From CAYYNQ01 sp964473105 (lineage in GTDB: Bacteria > Sumerlaeota > Sumerlaeia > MVZB01): a stretch of 64,000 nucleotides of DNA. This document shows, piece after piece, positions 8,221 to 17,389 of the stretch. Within the stretch, counting starts at the first letter, position 1, and each line of letters starts with the position of its first letter. Made by a program: the position numbers and the translations under genes. A model generated the notes under the pieces. The model ran no database searches and had not been told where the DNA came from. It worked only from the letters and a program-made list of their open reading frames with translations. Location: NCBI GenBank assembly GCA_964473105.1, contig CAYYNQ010000067.1, positions 8,666 to 72,665 on the forward strand, given 5' to 3'.

Positions 8221-9336
8221 ATGGCCATTGTGTTCGAGGATCTCAAACCGCTGCTGGGGAAACTGGATGAGCGCGTCAGGGCGGCCCGTCAGTATCTGGA
8301 ATTTGACAAGGTCGGCGTACAGATCAGCGAACTTGAGTCGGTTGCGGCTGATCCGAACTTTTGGAATGACAAGGATAATGCCCGGGAACACATGCAGCGC
8401 CTGGACCGCCTCAAGAACCAGGTCCAACCCTGGCTCGAAGTCGAATCCGAATTGTCCGACACCTTCGAGTTGGTGGAACTGGCTGCCGATGACATCTCAA
8501 TCCAGGAAGAACTGCTAGGGCAGTCCGAGGGGATAGAGGCCAGAATTCTCGCGCTTGAAACCCGGGCACAATTGAAGGAACCCGAGGATGTCAATAATTG
8601 TTACATGCACATTCATGCCGGTGCCGGCGGCACGGAATCCTGTGATTGGGCCTCGATGTTGTTGAGGATGTTCAGTCGCTGGGTTGAAAATCAAAACATG
8701 AGCATCTCAACGATTGACCTGCAGGAAGGTGAGGAGGCGGGTATACGGAGTGCGACGCTTCTTGTGAAAGGTGAATATGCCTACGGTTACCTCAAGTCCG
8801 AGTCAGGAGTGCACAGGCTGGTTAGGATATCCCCCTTCGATGCGAACAAGCGCCGCCACACATCATTTTGCTCCATCCATGCCTGGCCGGAAATCGACGA
8901 CAGTATCGAGGTCGAGGTTAGGGATGATGATCTCAAGGTTGATACATTCAGGTCATCCGGGGCCGGGGGGCAACATGTTAACAAGACAGAGTCCGCGGTC
9001 AGGATCACGCATCTGCCCTCTAAGATTGTCGTTTCGTGCCAGAACGAGCGCAGTCAGCACCAGAATCGTGCCCAGGCCTTGAAAATGCTCCGGGCCAGGA
9101 TTTACCAGGATATCCTCGAGAAGCGGCGTGTTGAACAGGATGCTAAGAATGGCGAAAAAAAAGATATTGCCTGGGGGAACCAGATCCGTTCCTATGTGTT
9201 TCAGCCCTACCAGATGGTCAAGGATCACCGGACGGATTGTGAGACAGGTAATATACCGGCCGTCATGGACGGTCAAATTGACAAGTTCATCGAGGCCTAC
9301 CTGAGATGGAATGCCGGGATCACCGATGAGGCCTGA
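8221..9336 (+). CDS. prfB: Peptide chain release factor 2
   Basis: Class I release factor for UGA and UAA codons. The peptidyl-hydrolysis motif GAGGQHVNKTESAVR and the RF2 stop-codon reader SPF (in RISPFDANKRRH) are both present, and the 371-residue length is normal. The frame is continuous from ATG 8221, so the autoregulatory +1 frameshift found in many prfB genes is absent here. A GAGG lies about 10 bp before the ATG. It is flanked by unrelated genes on the same strand. Confidence 0.97.
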   Translation: MAIVFEDLKPLLGKLDERVRAARQYLEFDKVGVQISELESVAADPNFWNDKDNAREHMQRLDRLKNQVQPWLEVESELSDTFELVELAADDISIQEELLGQSEGIEARILALETRAQLKEPEDVNNCYMHIHAGAGGTESCDWASMLLRMFSRWVENQNMSISTIDLQEGEEAGIRSATLLVKGEYAYGYLKSESGVHRLVRISPFDANKRRHTSFCSIHAWPEIDDSIEVEVRDDDLKVDTFRSSGAGGQHVNKTESAVRITHLPSKIVVSCQNERSQHQNRAQALKMLRARIYQDILEKRRVEQDAKNGEKKDIAWGNQIRSYVFQPYQMVKDHRTDCETGNIPAVMDGQIDKFIEAYLRWNAGITDEA

Positions 9337-9453
9337 TTCCCCACCGGCGGTGTTATTGGGCGGGTCTCCTGCACCCATGCGGATTGTGAATCAGCAATAT
9401 TGAAAAGGTGCCGTTCCCATTGCGGCAATGAACAGGTCAAGCCCTTGTTCACG

Positions 9454-10374
9454 ATGAAATGCCATCCTCTCGTTTTGGGCCTGACATTCACCATGCTGGT
9501 TGTCCTTGCGGGATCCATGCAGTCTCGCGCCGGGGATGATGGGGATGCGATTCTGGCGGGTTCGGGAGTTTCATCCGGGACGGGCAACGGCTCTGTTTTC
9601 GGGAATGTGATTGAAACCGGTCATTCACCCGAGGTGGAGGAGGCGTTGCGGAATATGGCGGGGGTCAATTTTACACGGGGACCCGCAGGATCCCGCCGAA
9701 TCGCCCTTACATTTGACGACGGTCCAAGTGGTTCAACCACTGGAAAAGTCCTTGATATTCTCAGGGAAAACGGTGTTGCAGCCACCTTTTTCGTGCTTGG
9801 CGAAATGGTTGAGAAGCACCCGGGATTATTACGTCGGATTATCGGCGAGGGTCATGAGGTCGGGAACCATTCCTATTCACACAGGGACATGAGGAAACTG
9901 GATGCCCCGGAGATCAGGGAGGAAATCCGGAAGACACAGGAGTTGATCGAGAGGTATGGCGGCGTGTCACCGCGCATCTTCAGGCCCCCCTATGGAAACA
10001 CCAACAGGGAGTTACGGGAATACTGCAGGGATGCCGGCATGGTCATGTGCAAATGGAGCGTCGATCCGCGTGATTGGAAAAAGACGGTTACGGTGGATGC
10101 GATGAATTCGACGATACGGGACCAGACCCGGGGAGGGTCGGTCATTATTCTCCATGATATCAAGAAAAAGACGGTCAAGGCCTTGCCGGGAATCCTAGGG
10201 GAGCTGAAAAAATCGGGTTTTGAATTTATTTTGCTGAGTCGAATGATCGCGGACGCTTGGCAGGCAAAAACTGCGAAGATGACCAGGGCTGGATCCCCGG
10301 GAGTTTTAGCCGGTTCTGGCACTGTCACCACAAGGCAACCCCTGACCCTGCCGCTCGATGAAACAGAATTCTGA
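9454..10374 (+). CDS. Secreted polysaccharide deacetylase (NodB family, CE4)
   Basis: Exported carbohydrate esterase, about 306 residues from the ATG at 9454. An upstream TTG at 9400 would add 18 polar residues before the signal peptide (hydrophobic core LVLGLTFTMLVVLAG) and is less likely. The NodB domain shows the metal and catalytic motifs in order: TFDDGPSG (Asp-Asp), EVGNHSYSHRDM (HxxxH zinc site), RIFRPPYGNTN and VIILHDI. These enzymes remove N-acetyl groups from chitin-like polymers or peptidoglycan glycans. The substrate cannot be told from the sequence. No glycan operon surrounds it. Confidence 0.92.
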   Translation: MKCHPLVLGLTFTMLVVLAGSMQSRAGDDGDAILAGSGVSSGTGNGSVFGNVIETGHSPEVEEALRNMAGVNFTRGPAGSRRIALTFDDGPSGSTTGKVLDILRENGVAATFFVLGEMVEKHPGLLRRIIGEGHEVGNHSYSHRDMRKLDAPEIREEIRKTQELIERYGGVSPRIFRPPYGNTNRELREYCRDAGMVMCKWSVDPRDWKKTVTVDAMNSTIRDQTRGGSVIILHDIKKKTVKALPGILGELKKSGFEFILLSRMIADAWQAKTAKMTRAGSPGVLAGSGTVTTRQPLTLPLDETEF

Positions 10375-10433
10375 ATGTTTGTGATGTTGCGGATATGGTC
10401 TCCCTCACAGGTTGATGCTTTTGGAGGAACCTG

Positions 10434-11177
10434 ATGGAAAACCAGATGCTGAAAACATGGATTATCTCAACAGGCACCGAAATCCTTCAGGGACTTTATG
10501 CGGACACCAATGCGCAGTGGCTGAGCAGGCGATTTAATGAAATCGGGATGGAAGTCCAACGTCACATGGCTGTGCCCGATAAACCAGACCTGTTGAGGTT
10601 TGCCCTGTTACATGCGGCCGATTCGGCCGATCTCGTGGTGATCAGCGGTGGCCTTGGCCCAACACGGGATGATGTGAACCGTGACGTGATCGCCGAAGTA
10701 TGGAGGTCGAACCTGTCAGAAAATGTCGGGGCGCTGGATAATATCTCGGACCGATACAGCAGATGTGGCCAGGTTTTGTCCGATGTCGGTCGACGTCAGG
10801 CATGGGTTCCCGAATCAGCCATGATTCTGCAGAATGATCATGGGACGGCTCCCGGTTTCTTTATTCCAAGGGAATCTTGCAGGTTCTCCGGGGCTGCGCT
10901 GCTGGCCCTGCCCGGACCGCCCCGGGAGTTGCAGCCAATGTTCGACCGCAAGGCTGTTTCAATGCTTCGCGAACATCTTGACGGCTGGACTGTCCTGGAC
11001 AAGGCCGTATTTACCATCCTTGGATATCCTGAATCTGCCATCAATGACCGGTTGCATCATCCCGATGATGATGAGAATGATGTCGGGATAACGCTGCTTT
11101 CAAATCCAGGCCGTGTCGATATCCGGTTGATTATCAAGGCATCCGATGCTTCGAACTCAGAGCGTCTCCGGGCCTAA
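10434..11177 (+). CDS. CinA-like protein, N-terminal (MoCF) half; ends at an in-frame TAA
   Basis: N-terminal molybdopterin-binding-like domain of CinA, which has ADP-ribose pyrophosphatase-type activity in characterised members. Recognisable parts are ISTGTEILQGLYADTNAQWL, SADLVVISGGLGPTRDDVNRD and LLALPGPPRELQPMF. A strong GGAGG lies 7 bp before ATG 10434. The frame stops at TAA 11175-11177 in the middle of the small KH-like linker domain, yet the same frame continues without a shift into the rest of CinA (WRLKVHDRVGGENIF and onward). This looks like a full-length gene cut by one nonsense base, or a sequence error. See the companion entry for the C-terminal half. Confidence 0.85.
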   Translation: MENQMLKTWIISTGTEILQGLYADTNAQWLSRRFNEIGMEVQRHMAVPDKPDLLRFALLHAADSADLVVISGGLGPTRDDVNRDVIAEVWRSNLSENVGALDNISDRYSRCGQVLSDVGRRQAWVPESAMILQNDHGTAPGFFIPRESCRFSGAALLALPGPPRELQPMFDRKAVSMLREHLDGWTVLDKAVFTILGYPESAINDRLHHPDDDENDVGITLLSNPGRVDIRLIIKASDASNSERLRA

Positions 11178-11732
11178 TGGCGGCTGAAGGTCCACGACCG
11201 GGTCGGGGGCGAAAATATCTTCTGCGAGGACAATGAAATCCCGGGGACAGTTATCGGGGACTTGTTGAGGGTGCAGGATGGAACTCTTGCAGTTGCAGAG
11301 TCCTGTACGGGGGGAGCGCTTTCATCCATGCTGACGGAAGCTCGTGGTGCATCGGATTGGTTCAAGGGCGGAATTGTATCCTATGACAATCTTGTCAAGC
11401 GTGACCAATTGGCGGTGCCGCCCGATATGATGGATGCCTATGGAGCGGTCAGTCCCGAGGTTGCCCGGGCCATGGCCGAGGGGGTGCGTCGGGCCTGTTC
11501 GGCTGATTGGGGCTTGGGTATCACGGGGATTGCCGGGCCGGATGGGGGGAGCCTTGAAAAACCGGTTGGATTGGTGTATTTGAGTTTGGCAGGTTCTAAT
11601 TCTGCAACGATTGTCAGGAAACATGAATTCGGGGGCGACCGGGACATGGTCAGGCAGCAGGCGGTGTCCGGTTCCCTGGATCTCCTGAGAAGATCATTGA
11701 AAGGCATGCCCTTGGATAAGCGCCTACCCTGA
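11178..11732 (+). pseudogene. CinA C-terminal (PncC, NMN deamidase) half, same frame as the upstream half
   Basis: This segment continues the cinA frame directly after the TAA at 11175-11177. It contains the end of the linker domain and then the complete C-terminal domain, which in PncC deamidates nicotinamide mononucleotide in NAD salvage. Motifs are LAVAESCTGGALSSML, GGIVSYDNLVKRDQL, GITGIAGPDGG and KPVGLVYLSL. A stand-alone start could be GTG 11262, but the GAGG touches it with no spacing, so independent translation looks poor. Stand-alone PncC proteins are known, so the piece could still function if translated. I treat it as the 3' half of an interrupted gene with moderate confidence. Confidence 0.7.
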
Positions 11733-11790
11733 GGATACAGGGGCAGGCGGTTCGGTTCACCCCGTTTTGTACACTGGGGTCTCCGGGTTC

Positions 11791-12660
11791 ATGGGCTTTA
11801 AAAATATGAGTCATATCACAACTCCCGAAGCCGAGGCTCTGCTAGACCAGGAGATCCGTGTTTTGGACAAGGGATTTGTCCGCATGGTTGATTACGTCGG
11901 AGGGGATGAACGTATCGTTCAATCCGCGAGGGTTTCTTACGGGAAGGGCACGAAGTCCGTCAGGGAAGATCGTGGATTGATAAATTATCTCATGCGGCAT
12001 CGCCACACATCGCCTTTCGAGCAGGTGAGCCTTACGTTCCATACCCGGATGCCGATCTTCGTGGCGCGTCAGTGGGTGCGTCACCGGACAGCAAAAATCA
12101 ATGAAATATCGGGCCGTTACTCGATCCTTGAGGATGAATTTTATGTCCCTGAACCGGATCAGATACGGCCCCAGAGCCAGATGAACCGGCAGGGCCGTGC
12201 CCAGGAACCCCTTGACCGGGAAACGGCTGAGGGGATCATCCAGACCCTTGAGGAAGATCAACGCCAGATCTACGGGCATTATGAGGACATGATCGGGCAG
12301 GATGTTGCCAGGGAATTGGCGAGGATCAACCTGCCGGTATCTCTGTATACGGAATGGTATTGGAAGTCGGACCTGCACACCCTGTTCCACTTCATTGCAC
12401 TACGCATGAATGATCATGCCCAGCATGAAATTCGTGTCTATGCAGAGGCGATGGCCCGGTGTGCGAAGGCGGTTGCGCCGCTGGCCTACGAGGCCTTCGA
12501 AGAGCATGTCCTGGGCGGTGTGCATTTTTCGAGAGAGGAACTCCATGCGATTCGGGACATGGTAGGAGGTCAGGCCTGTGAGATCGAGAACAAGAGACTG
12601 AGGAGGGAATTTTTCGAAAAACTCGATCTTGAGGATTCCAGGGCTGGTGACTCATCCTGA
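11791..12660 (+). CDS. thyX: Flavin-dependent thymidylate synthase
   Basis: ThyX makes dTMP from dUMP with FAD and methylene-folate, replacing ThyA. The diagnostic motif RHR-x7-S is present as RHRTAKINEIS, followed by GRYS, with QWVRHR before it. The frame is open back to a TTG at 11767; ATG 11791 (MGFKNMSH) or ATG 11806 (MSHITTPE) are likelier starts and no Shine-Dalgarno sequence separates them. At about 285-290 residues it is slightly longer than many ThyX proteins. It lies between cinA and hisS with no visible functional link. Confidence 0.95.
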   Translation: MGFKNMSHITTPEAEALLDQEIRVLDKGFVRMVDYVGGDERIVQSARVSYGKGTKSVREDRGLINYLMRHRHTSPFEQVSLTFHTRMPIFVARQWVRHRTAKINEISGRYSILEDEFYVPEPDQIRPQSQMNRQGRAQEPLDRETAEGIIQTLEEDQRQIYGHYEDMIGQDVARELARINLPVSLYTEWYWKSDLHTLFHFIALRMNDHAQHEIRVYAEAMARCAKAVAPLAYEAFEEHVLGGVHFSREELHAIRDMVGGQACEIENKRLRREFFEKLDLEDSRAGDSS

Positions 12661-12700
12661 AAAGGACGGCCGGTTTGTGATGAGTCAGCAGGCCTTTTCA
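12658..12700. terminator. Inverted repeat overlapping the thyX stop codon
   Basis: TGAAAAGG (12658-12665) and CCTTTTCA (12693-12700) form a perfect 8-bp stem around a 27-nt loop, with the thyX TGA in the first arm. There is no T-run after it, so it is only a weak candidate terminator or mRNA end structure between thyX and hisS. Confidence 0.25.
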
Positions 12701-12783
12701 GCAACAGATGGATTCATCTGCCCAATTTCTTTTCCGCCCCGGCAATTCGGATTATGTCCGTTTGCCTTGAAAGCCCGGTTTCC

Positions 12784-14085
12784 ATGAAGAAAATATCCGC
12801 CCCAAAAGGGATGCGTGATTTCTACCCCGATCAATACCGTGTCAGGCTGGGCCTGTTCAAGGCTTGGGAGGAGTCTGCACTAAATCACGGTTTTGAGTTC
12901 TACGATGCCCCCGTGGTTGAGACCTTGGAGTTGCTCCAGCGGAAGGCCGGGGAGGAAATATCCAAACAGATCTATGTCCTTGAAGAAAAAGGGAGCCAGC
13001 ATCTTGCACTGAGGCCGGAATTGACTCCCTCACTTGCAAGGATGATCATTGCCAGGCAGGGTGAGTTGTCATTTCCACTGAAGTGGGCTTCCATTGCGCA
13101 GTGTTTTCGCTATGAACGCATGCAGAAAGGCAGGAAGCGTGAGCATTACCAGTTGAATCTCGACATTGTGGGTGAGAGTTCCAGCATGGCTGAGGTGGAG
13201 GTTCTGGGCGCGGCTGTTCTGGCTATGCAGTCGCTGGGGTTGAATCATAACGATTTTTATATCCGGATAGGAAGCAGGTCGTTGCTGTCAGCCCTGTTAA
13301 AATCCGTTGGTATTCCGGACGCACATTTCATGGCATGTTGTCTGGTTCTGGACAAGCGCGAGAAGATTTCCGATGACGAGATCCTTGAACTTCTCGCAAA
13401 GGAGGGGATCTCCATCGATGATTCGGGCAGGATCTTTGATTTGCTGGGTATCCGGTCGCTGGATGAAGTCCGTAACCGGCTGGATGGTGTCAGCCGGGCC
13501 AGGTCCGCCCTTGATGAGATTGACTCATTTTTTGAATCAGCTGCGGAACTCGGTCTCTCCGATTACCTTTCATTTGATCCCGGCGTGATCCGGGGGCTTG
13601 GTTACTATACCGGGATTGTGTTCGAGGCATTCGACCGGAAAAACCGATCCCGGGCGATTTTCGGGGGCGGGCGTTACGATAATCTTCTCAGTTCACTGGG
13701 CGGGAAGACGATGCCATGTGTTGGGCTCGGGTTCGGTGATGTTGTGATCACCGACATGCTGGAGGAACTCAACAGGGATCCGGTGATGGGGAGGAGGCTT
13801 GAATATGCGGTTGGATTCATGGACGTCCAATGCAGGCCGCTTGCGTCCAGGGTTGCCTCCAGAATCCGCCACTCCGGCCTGGGTTGTGATTTGGGCCTGT
13901 CGGGGGAAAAGCCGAGAAAATTCTTCTCGAGGGCCAATCGATTGCATGCCGCACATGCTGTGTATATCGGCCCGTCCGAGTTGAAAAGTGGTCGACTGGG
14001 AGTGAAGAACATGGCGGACGGGGAGATAAGAGACATCAGGTTTGATGACTCGACGGATTTTGAGTCATTGGTATCAGCGGGCTGA
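12784..14085 (+). CDS. hisS: Histidyl-tRNA synthetase
   Basis: Class II aminoacyl-tRNA synthetase charging tRNA-His. Seen in order: ISAPKGMRDFYPDQ at the N terminus, motif 2 region LRPELTPSLARMI and QCFRYERMQKGRKREHYQLN, histidine A-loop GLGYYTGIVFEAFD and motif 3 GGGRYDNL...GLGFGDV, then the anticodon-binding domain. ATG 12784 (MKKISAPKG) matches where the family begins; ATG 12754 is also in frame and would add 10 residues. The length of 433 residues is normal. Confidence 0.96.
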   Translation: MKKISAPKGMRDFYPDQYRVRLGLFKAWEESALNHGFEFYDAPVVETLELLQRKAGEEISKQIYVLEEKGSQHLALRPELTPSLARMIIARQGELSFPLKWASIAQCFRYERMQKGRKREHYQLNLDIVGESSSMAEVEVLGAAVLAMQSLGLNHNDFYIRIGSRSLLSALLKSVGIPDAHFMACCLVLDKREKISDDEILELLAKEGISIDDSGRIFDLLGIRSLDEVRNRLDGVSRARSALDEIDSFFESAAELGLSDYLSFDPGVIRGLGYYTGIVFEAFDRKNRSRAIFGGGRYDNLLSSLGGKTMPCVGLGFGDVVITDMLEELNRDPVMGRRLEYAVGFMDVQCRPLASRVASRIRHSGLGCDLGLSGEKPRKFFSRANRLHAAHAVYIGPSELKSGRLGVKNMADGEIRDIRFDDSTDFESLVSAG

Positions 14086-14129
14086 GTTGGACAAACACAA
14101 GTGCATCCAGGGGGAGATATCAAGATACA

Positions 14130-15563
14130 ATGTCGCGTGTCATGATTATTGGATACGGGCCTTTGCCCCAGTCGGGCATGAAGTATATGTCCGCACCTTC
14201 CCTGAGGACCCGGCATTTTCTGAAGCCAATCCTTGATGCAGGCCATACGGTCGACCTGTATCTCCTTCCGTTGCCCGGGACAGAGGGTCGTGAAGGTGAA
14301 GTTTCGGCGATGGTCCCCGATTCTTATGAGGGACTTGCACTTCAGCGGTTCACCAACCACAGTGGTGAATTTGCCATCCAGACCCTGACCAAACAGGCTA
14401 GGCAGCATGAACCTGACGCCGTCGTGGGTGTGAATACCTATCCATCCTATGTTGCCTCGATGCTTGAAACGACCATTCCGGTCTGGGGGGATCTGAACGG
14501 ATACTGGATGGCGGAAACACAGGGTCGCTGCAGACTGGACCGGAATGATGAGCGCCTCACGGGGGCATGGGCTATTGAACGCGCGATCGTCCGCCGTGTT
14601 GATCAGTTCTCGGCTGTCAGCAGGCCCCAGTTGCATGCAGTCCTCGGTGAAATGGCGGCCACGGGCAGATTGAATTGTCATACATTCGATTATCAGTTCG
14701 GGCATCATGTTCCCAATGCCGTCTATCGCTGGGATGACATCATGATCGAGGACCGGGATGACCGGAAGGAACCCGTGCTGAGGGGTCCTGTCGTCCCGGC
14801 CGATGCCTTCTTGATACTCTGGAGTGGTGGTTTCAACGTCTGGTGTGATGTCGAGACGATGGTTCGGGCGATGGATATCCTGATGGCCGGCTATCCAGAT
14901 GTTCATTTCGTGACCACGGGAGGACCCATCGAGGGAGTCGTGACCGAGACCTACCGGAATTACCTCGACCTGGTTGATGCCTCACCTCACAAGGACAGAT
15001 ATCACAACCTGGGTTGGGTGGAATCGGACAAGTTGCCGTCAATTTACCGGGAGTCAGACATCGGGATCAATGTGGATGCCAAAAATTATGAGACAATGTT
15101 CGGCGCACGTAACCGGATTAACGCGATGGCCGCGGAGGAATTGCCCGTTGCCACGACAATTGGAACCGAGATCAGCGAGTGGCTTGATGACGGGAGCGCC
15201 GTGATGGCGGCCCCTTTATCCGATCACGAGGGCCTGGCGCGGGTCATTGAGCCCTGGATTGGGCAGCGTGAGAAACTCGCGGTTTTTGGTTCGAATGCAC
15301 TGAGGATCATGAAGGAGGATTTTTCCTGCGAGAAGACAACCCGGTCACTAATTCGATGGCTGGAATCACCGAGGCTGGCGCCGGACAACCGTGCCAAGCT
15401 GCAGGTCAACGATGGACAACCCGTGGCGGATATCAATGCCGTGGTATTGAACGATCTTGAGCGTCAGGCATTCCTGATGATGCGTCATTCGGTTTCCGAA
15501 ATTGAGGAGGCACTGGACCATGACCGGTTGAAAAAGGTACGAAAGAAGGGTTTCTTCTGGTAG
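14130..15563 (+). CDS. Glycosyltransferase, GT-B fold
   Basis: 477-residue putative glycosyltransferase. The N terminus VMIIGYGPLPQSGMKYMSAP followed by LRTRHFLKPILDAGHTV is typical of GT4/GT1-like sugar transferases. The C-terminal nucleotide-sugar region includes LILWSGGFNVWCDVETMV, HFVTTGGPIEGV, YHNLGWVESDKLPSIYRESD and NRINAMAAEELPV, where a Glu of the usual donor-binding position is visible. No membrane helix is evident, so it is probably cytoplasmic or peripheral. Donor and acceptor are unknown. It follows hisS by 44 bp and faces the sugar kinase gene. Confidence 0.8.
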   Translation: MSRVMIIGYGPLPQSGMKYMSAPSLRTRHFLKPILDAGHTVDLYLLPLPGTEGREGEVSAMVPDSYEGLALQRFTNHSGEFAIQTLTKQARQHEPDAVVGVNTYPSYVASMLETTIPVWGDLNGYWMAETQGRCRLDRNDERLTGAWAIERAIVRRVDQFSAVSRPQLHAVLGEMAATGRLNCHTFDYQFGHHVPNAVYRWDDIMIEDRDDRKEPVLRGPVVPADAFLILWSGGFNVWCDVETMVRAMDILMAGYPDVHFVTTGGPIEGVVTETYRNYLDLVDASPHKDRYHNLGWVESDKLPSIYRESDIGINVDAKNYETMFGARNRINAMAAEELPVATTIGTEISEWLDDGSAVMAAPLSDHEGLARVIEPWIGQREKLAVFGSNALRIMKEDFSCEKTTRSLIRWLESPRLAPDNRAKLQVNDGQPVADINAVVLNDLERQAFLMMRHSVSEIEEALDHDRLKKVRKKGFFW

Positions 15564-15697
15564 CGGCACCCGATCCAGGCCCGATTGTATATCCTTCGGG
15601 GGGATTATTGTCCAGGTAAAGTCAATTGTGTTTGTCCGGGTATATGGCCTGTGCTGTGAAGCGCGAAAACTTAATAAAGGAAGTCACAAGTCATGAA

Positions 15698-16651
15698 TCA
15701 ATTGCTGTGTTTTCCCAGAGTTAATGCTCCTTCCGAGGCCGGAACCTTGAGTTGAACCGGTTCCAGATTCGGGTCATTTACAATCACGTGTTTCTCGAGC
15801 GAACGATAGAAATAGTCATTGTTTTCAAGCAGTCCTCCCGCACAGATGATCCGTGTTGGGGGTTGATCCTCGACCTGCCCCAGATTTTTTCGGGTCGTCT
15901 CGATCAGCATGTAGAGTTCCCGGACCGATTTTCTAACCGTCCCGCTGCAGACCTGTTCGCCGGCCTCTGCCAATTGCATGATGGTGGGTGCGAGTGCGGC
16001 AAGCCCCCTTCTGATTTCGGTTGGTTCCAGTTCGTCAATCCAGGTGATCAAGTCCAGCGGTTTCCCCAGCCCGAGTTCATCCAGGATCATGTTGAGACGG
16101 GCATCCGCCGGTTCTGGACGACCATCGTCTTTTCGGCAAATGTGTTTGAGTACCCTGAGCCCAATCCAGGCGGCGCTGCCTTCATCCCCGAGGATTCCGC
16201 CCCATCCGCCGCAGCGTACCGGTTTCCCGGATTTCCCCACCCCGTAACAAATGGACCCTGTACCCGATATGACCACGATTCCGTCCAATGGACCATCGAT
16301 CCCGGCCTGCAGCGCGCAAATAGCGTCATGCCCCACCCATATTCTTTTAAGACACGGGAATGATGAACGTGACCAGGATTCAACCCGTTGCAATTCGGCG
16401 GGCCGATCAACCCCGGACAACCCCATCCCGAGTGAAATCATGTTGCCCGGCCCAATATCGATGGTTTGAAGGATTTCCTGGATGATCAGGTGTAGGCGGT
16501 CAAAATATTTCTCCCAGCCGATTCCATGGGGATTGGTATTACCGGGAATTGAGTTCCAACCCCGGTGGCCAGCGGATGATTCCCATGAATATTTGGCAGA
16601 GCTTGCGCCGCAGTCAAGCCCAAGGTGGATGAGTTGTTGTTCCGGATTCAC
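15698..16651 (-). CDS. BadF/BadG-type ATPase, N-acetylglucosamine kinase-like
   Basis: Sugar-kinase/actin-fold ATPase. It shows the phosphate-1 motif GLDCGASSAKY, the central GIVVISGTGSICYGV and GGWGGILGDEGSAAWIG, typical of N-acetylglucosamine kinases in the BadF family, and the late adenosine motif RIICAGGLLENNDYF. The frame is open to a TTG at 16690, but GTG 16651 (VNPEQQLIHLGLDC) with GGAG 11 bp upstream places the start next to the conserved core. A role in amino-sugar or peptidoglycan-sugar recycling is plausible, since a NamZ-type muramidase is encoded elsewhere in the window; this is inference. It is convergent with the preceding glycosyltransferase gene. Confidence 0.85.
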   Translation of the reverse strand: MNPEQQLIHLGLDCGASSAKYSWESSAGHRGWNSIPGNTNPHGIGWEKYFDRLHLIIQEILQTIDIGPGNMISLGMGLSGVDRPAELQRVESWSRSSFPCLKRIWVGHDAICALQAGIDGPLDGIVVISGTGSICYGVGKSGKPVRCGGWGGILGDEGSAAWIGLRVLKHICRKDDGRPEPADARLNMILDELGLGKPLDLITWIDELEPTEIRRGLAALAPTIMQLAEAGEQVCSGTVRKSVRELYMLIETTRKNLGQVEDQPPTRIICAGGLLENNDYFYRSLEKHVIVNDPNLEPVQLKVPASEGALTLGKHSN

Positions 16652-17077
16652 CCTGTTTGCTCCCGCTTGGAATACCGAGACCCGTGGCAAGTCAAATTCA
16701 GTTTTGATGTTAGGCTTCTGTCGACCATGACAGATCCATTGAATTCTGTCGATCCACTTTCACGAACCGGATTTGAGCGGGAATCACGGATCAGCTTGCG
16801 ATGGAATTAAATCAGAGACAATATGGAATATTTTATAAAACCATTATTATCAATAGCATGCCTAAAGATCCCAGTTTTGTGTGCATCAGCTAGCCGGGGT
16901 ATCCTCAATTGCGAACTGTGATGGTCCGCAAGATGGTGCGTGGGGTTGGAGAGAATGGAATATGTTCTTTAGTTCGACCTGCCATCACCGATAAGATAAA
17001 CAGGTGTGGGTGCCATGTTGTTAGTTCCCGGTTCCGCCACCGGATTTTGGCCCATCTGGATGAAAGTTCGAAATGGA
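16652..17077. other. Intergenic region, divergent promoters likely
   Basis: This gap lies between the leftward sugar kinase and the rightward FlgM-like gene. It contains a strongly AT-rich patch around 16820-16860 that stands out from the flanking DNA and could hold promoters for either gene. Short frames in it show no recognisable protein features. I could not assign specific sites. Confidence 0.4.
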
Positions 17078-17389
17078 ATGATGATCAACGGTAACAATCC
17101 CCACCAGCATATGAACGCTATTTCGTCCAAGCCGCCTGTTCATGCGGATGAAACGGATCCAGCAACTGCTGATTCTGCTCCAAGGGGTATTGAAATCAGT
17201 TCGACACGGGTATTGAATCGGCTTGTCCAGGCCGCAGGGGCGCTTCCGGGGGGGCGAACAAAAAAAGTCGAATCATTGCGGAAACAGATAAAGGAAGATC
17301 GATATCACATCGGGAGTGATAAGCTGGCACGCAAGGTCGTCTATGATGTTCTGGTCGATGCTCTGGTCAATGAAGGGAGGGATGAATGA
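17078..17389 (+). CDS. FlgM-like anti-sigma factor
   Basis: Small polar protein of about 100 residues. The C-terminal part, RTKKVESLRKQIKEDRYHIG followed by SDKLARKVVYDVLVDAL, matches the FlgM pattern KV-LR-I-G-Y-V-IA-L, in which two helices bind sigma-28. The N-terminal half is low in hydrophobic residues and likely disordered, also FlgM-like. Starts possible at ATG 17060, 17078, 17081 or 17111; 17078 is chosen arbitrarily among neighbours. Known FlgM proteins hold FliA until the flagellar hook is complete. No flagellar gene or FliA is in this window, so its partner is unknown. Family call is by motif only. Confidence 0.6.
   Translation: MMINGNNPHQHMNAISSKPPVHADETDPATADSAPRGIEISSTRVLNRLVQAAGALPGGRTKKVESLRKQIKEDRYHIGSDKLARKVVYDVLVDALVNEGRDE

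Noticed and set aside
10434..11732. Stop-codon reassignment as explanation of the cinA TAA
   Set aside because: TAA, TAG and TGA all end other intact genes here (for example proC, clpX and smc), so recoding is not supported.
13674..14906. 410-codon leftward open frame across hisS and the glycosyltransferase
   Set aside because: It lies opposite two clear genes, spans their junction and its product is Pro/Arg/Cys-rich with no motif.
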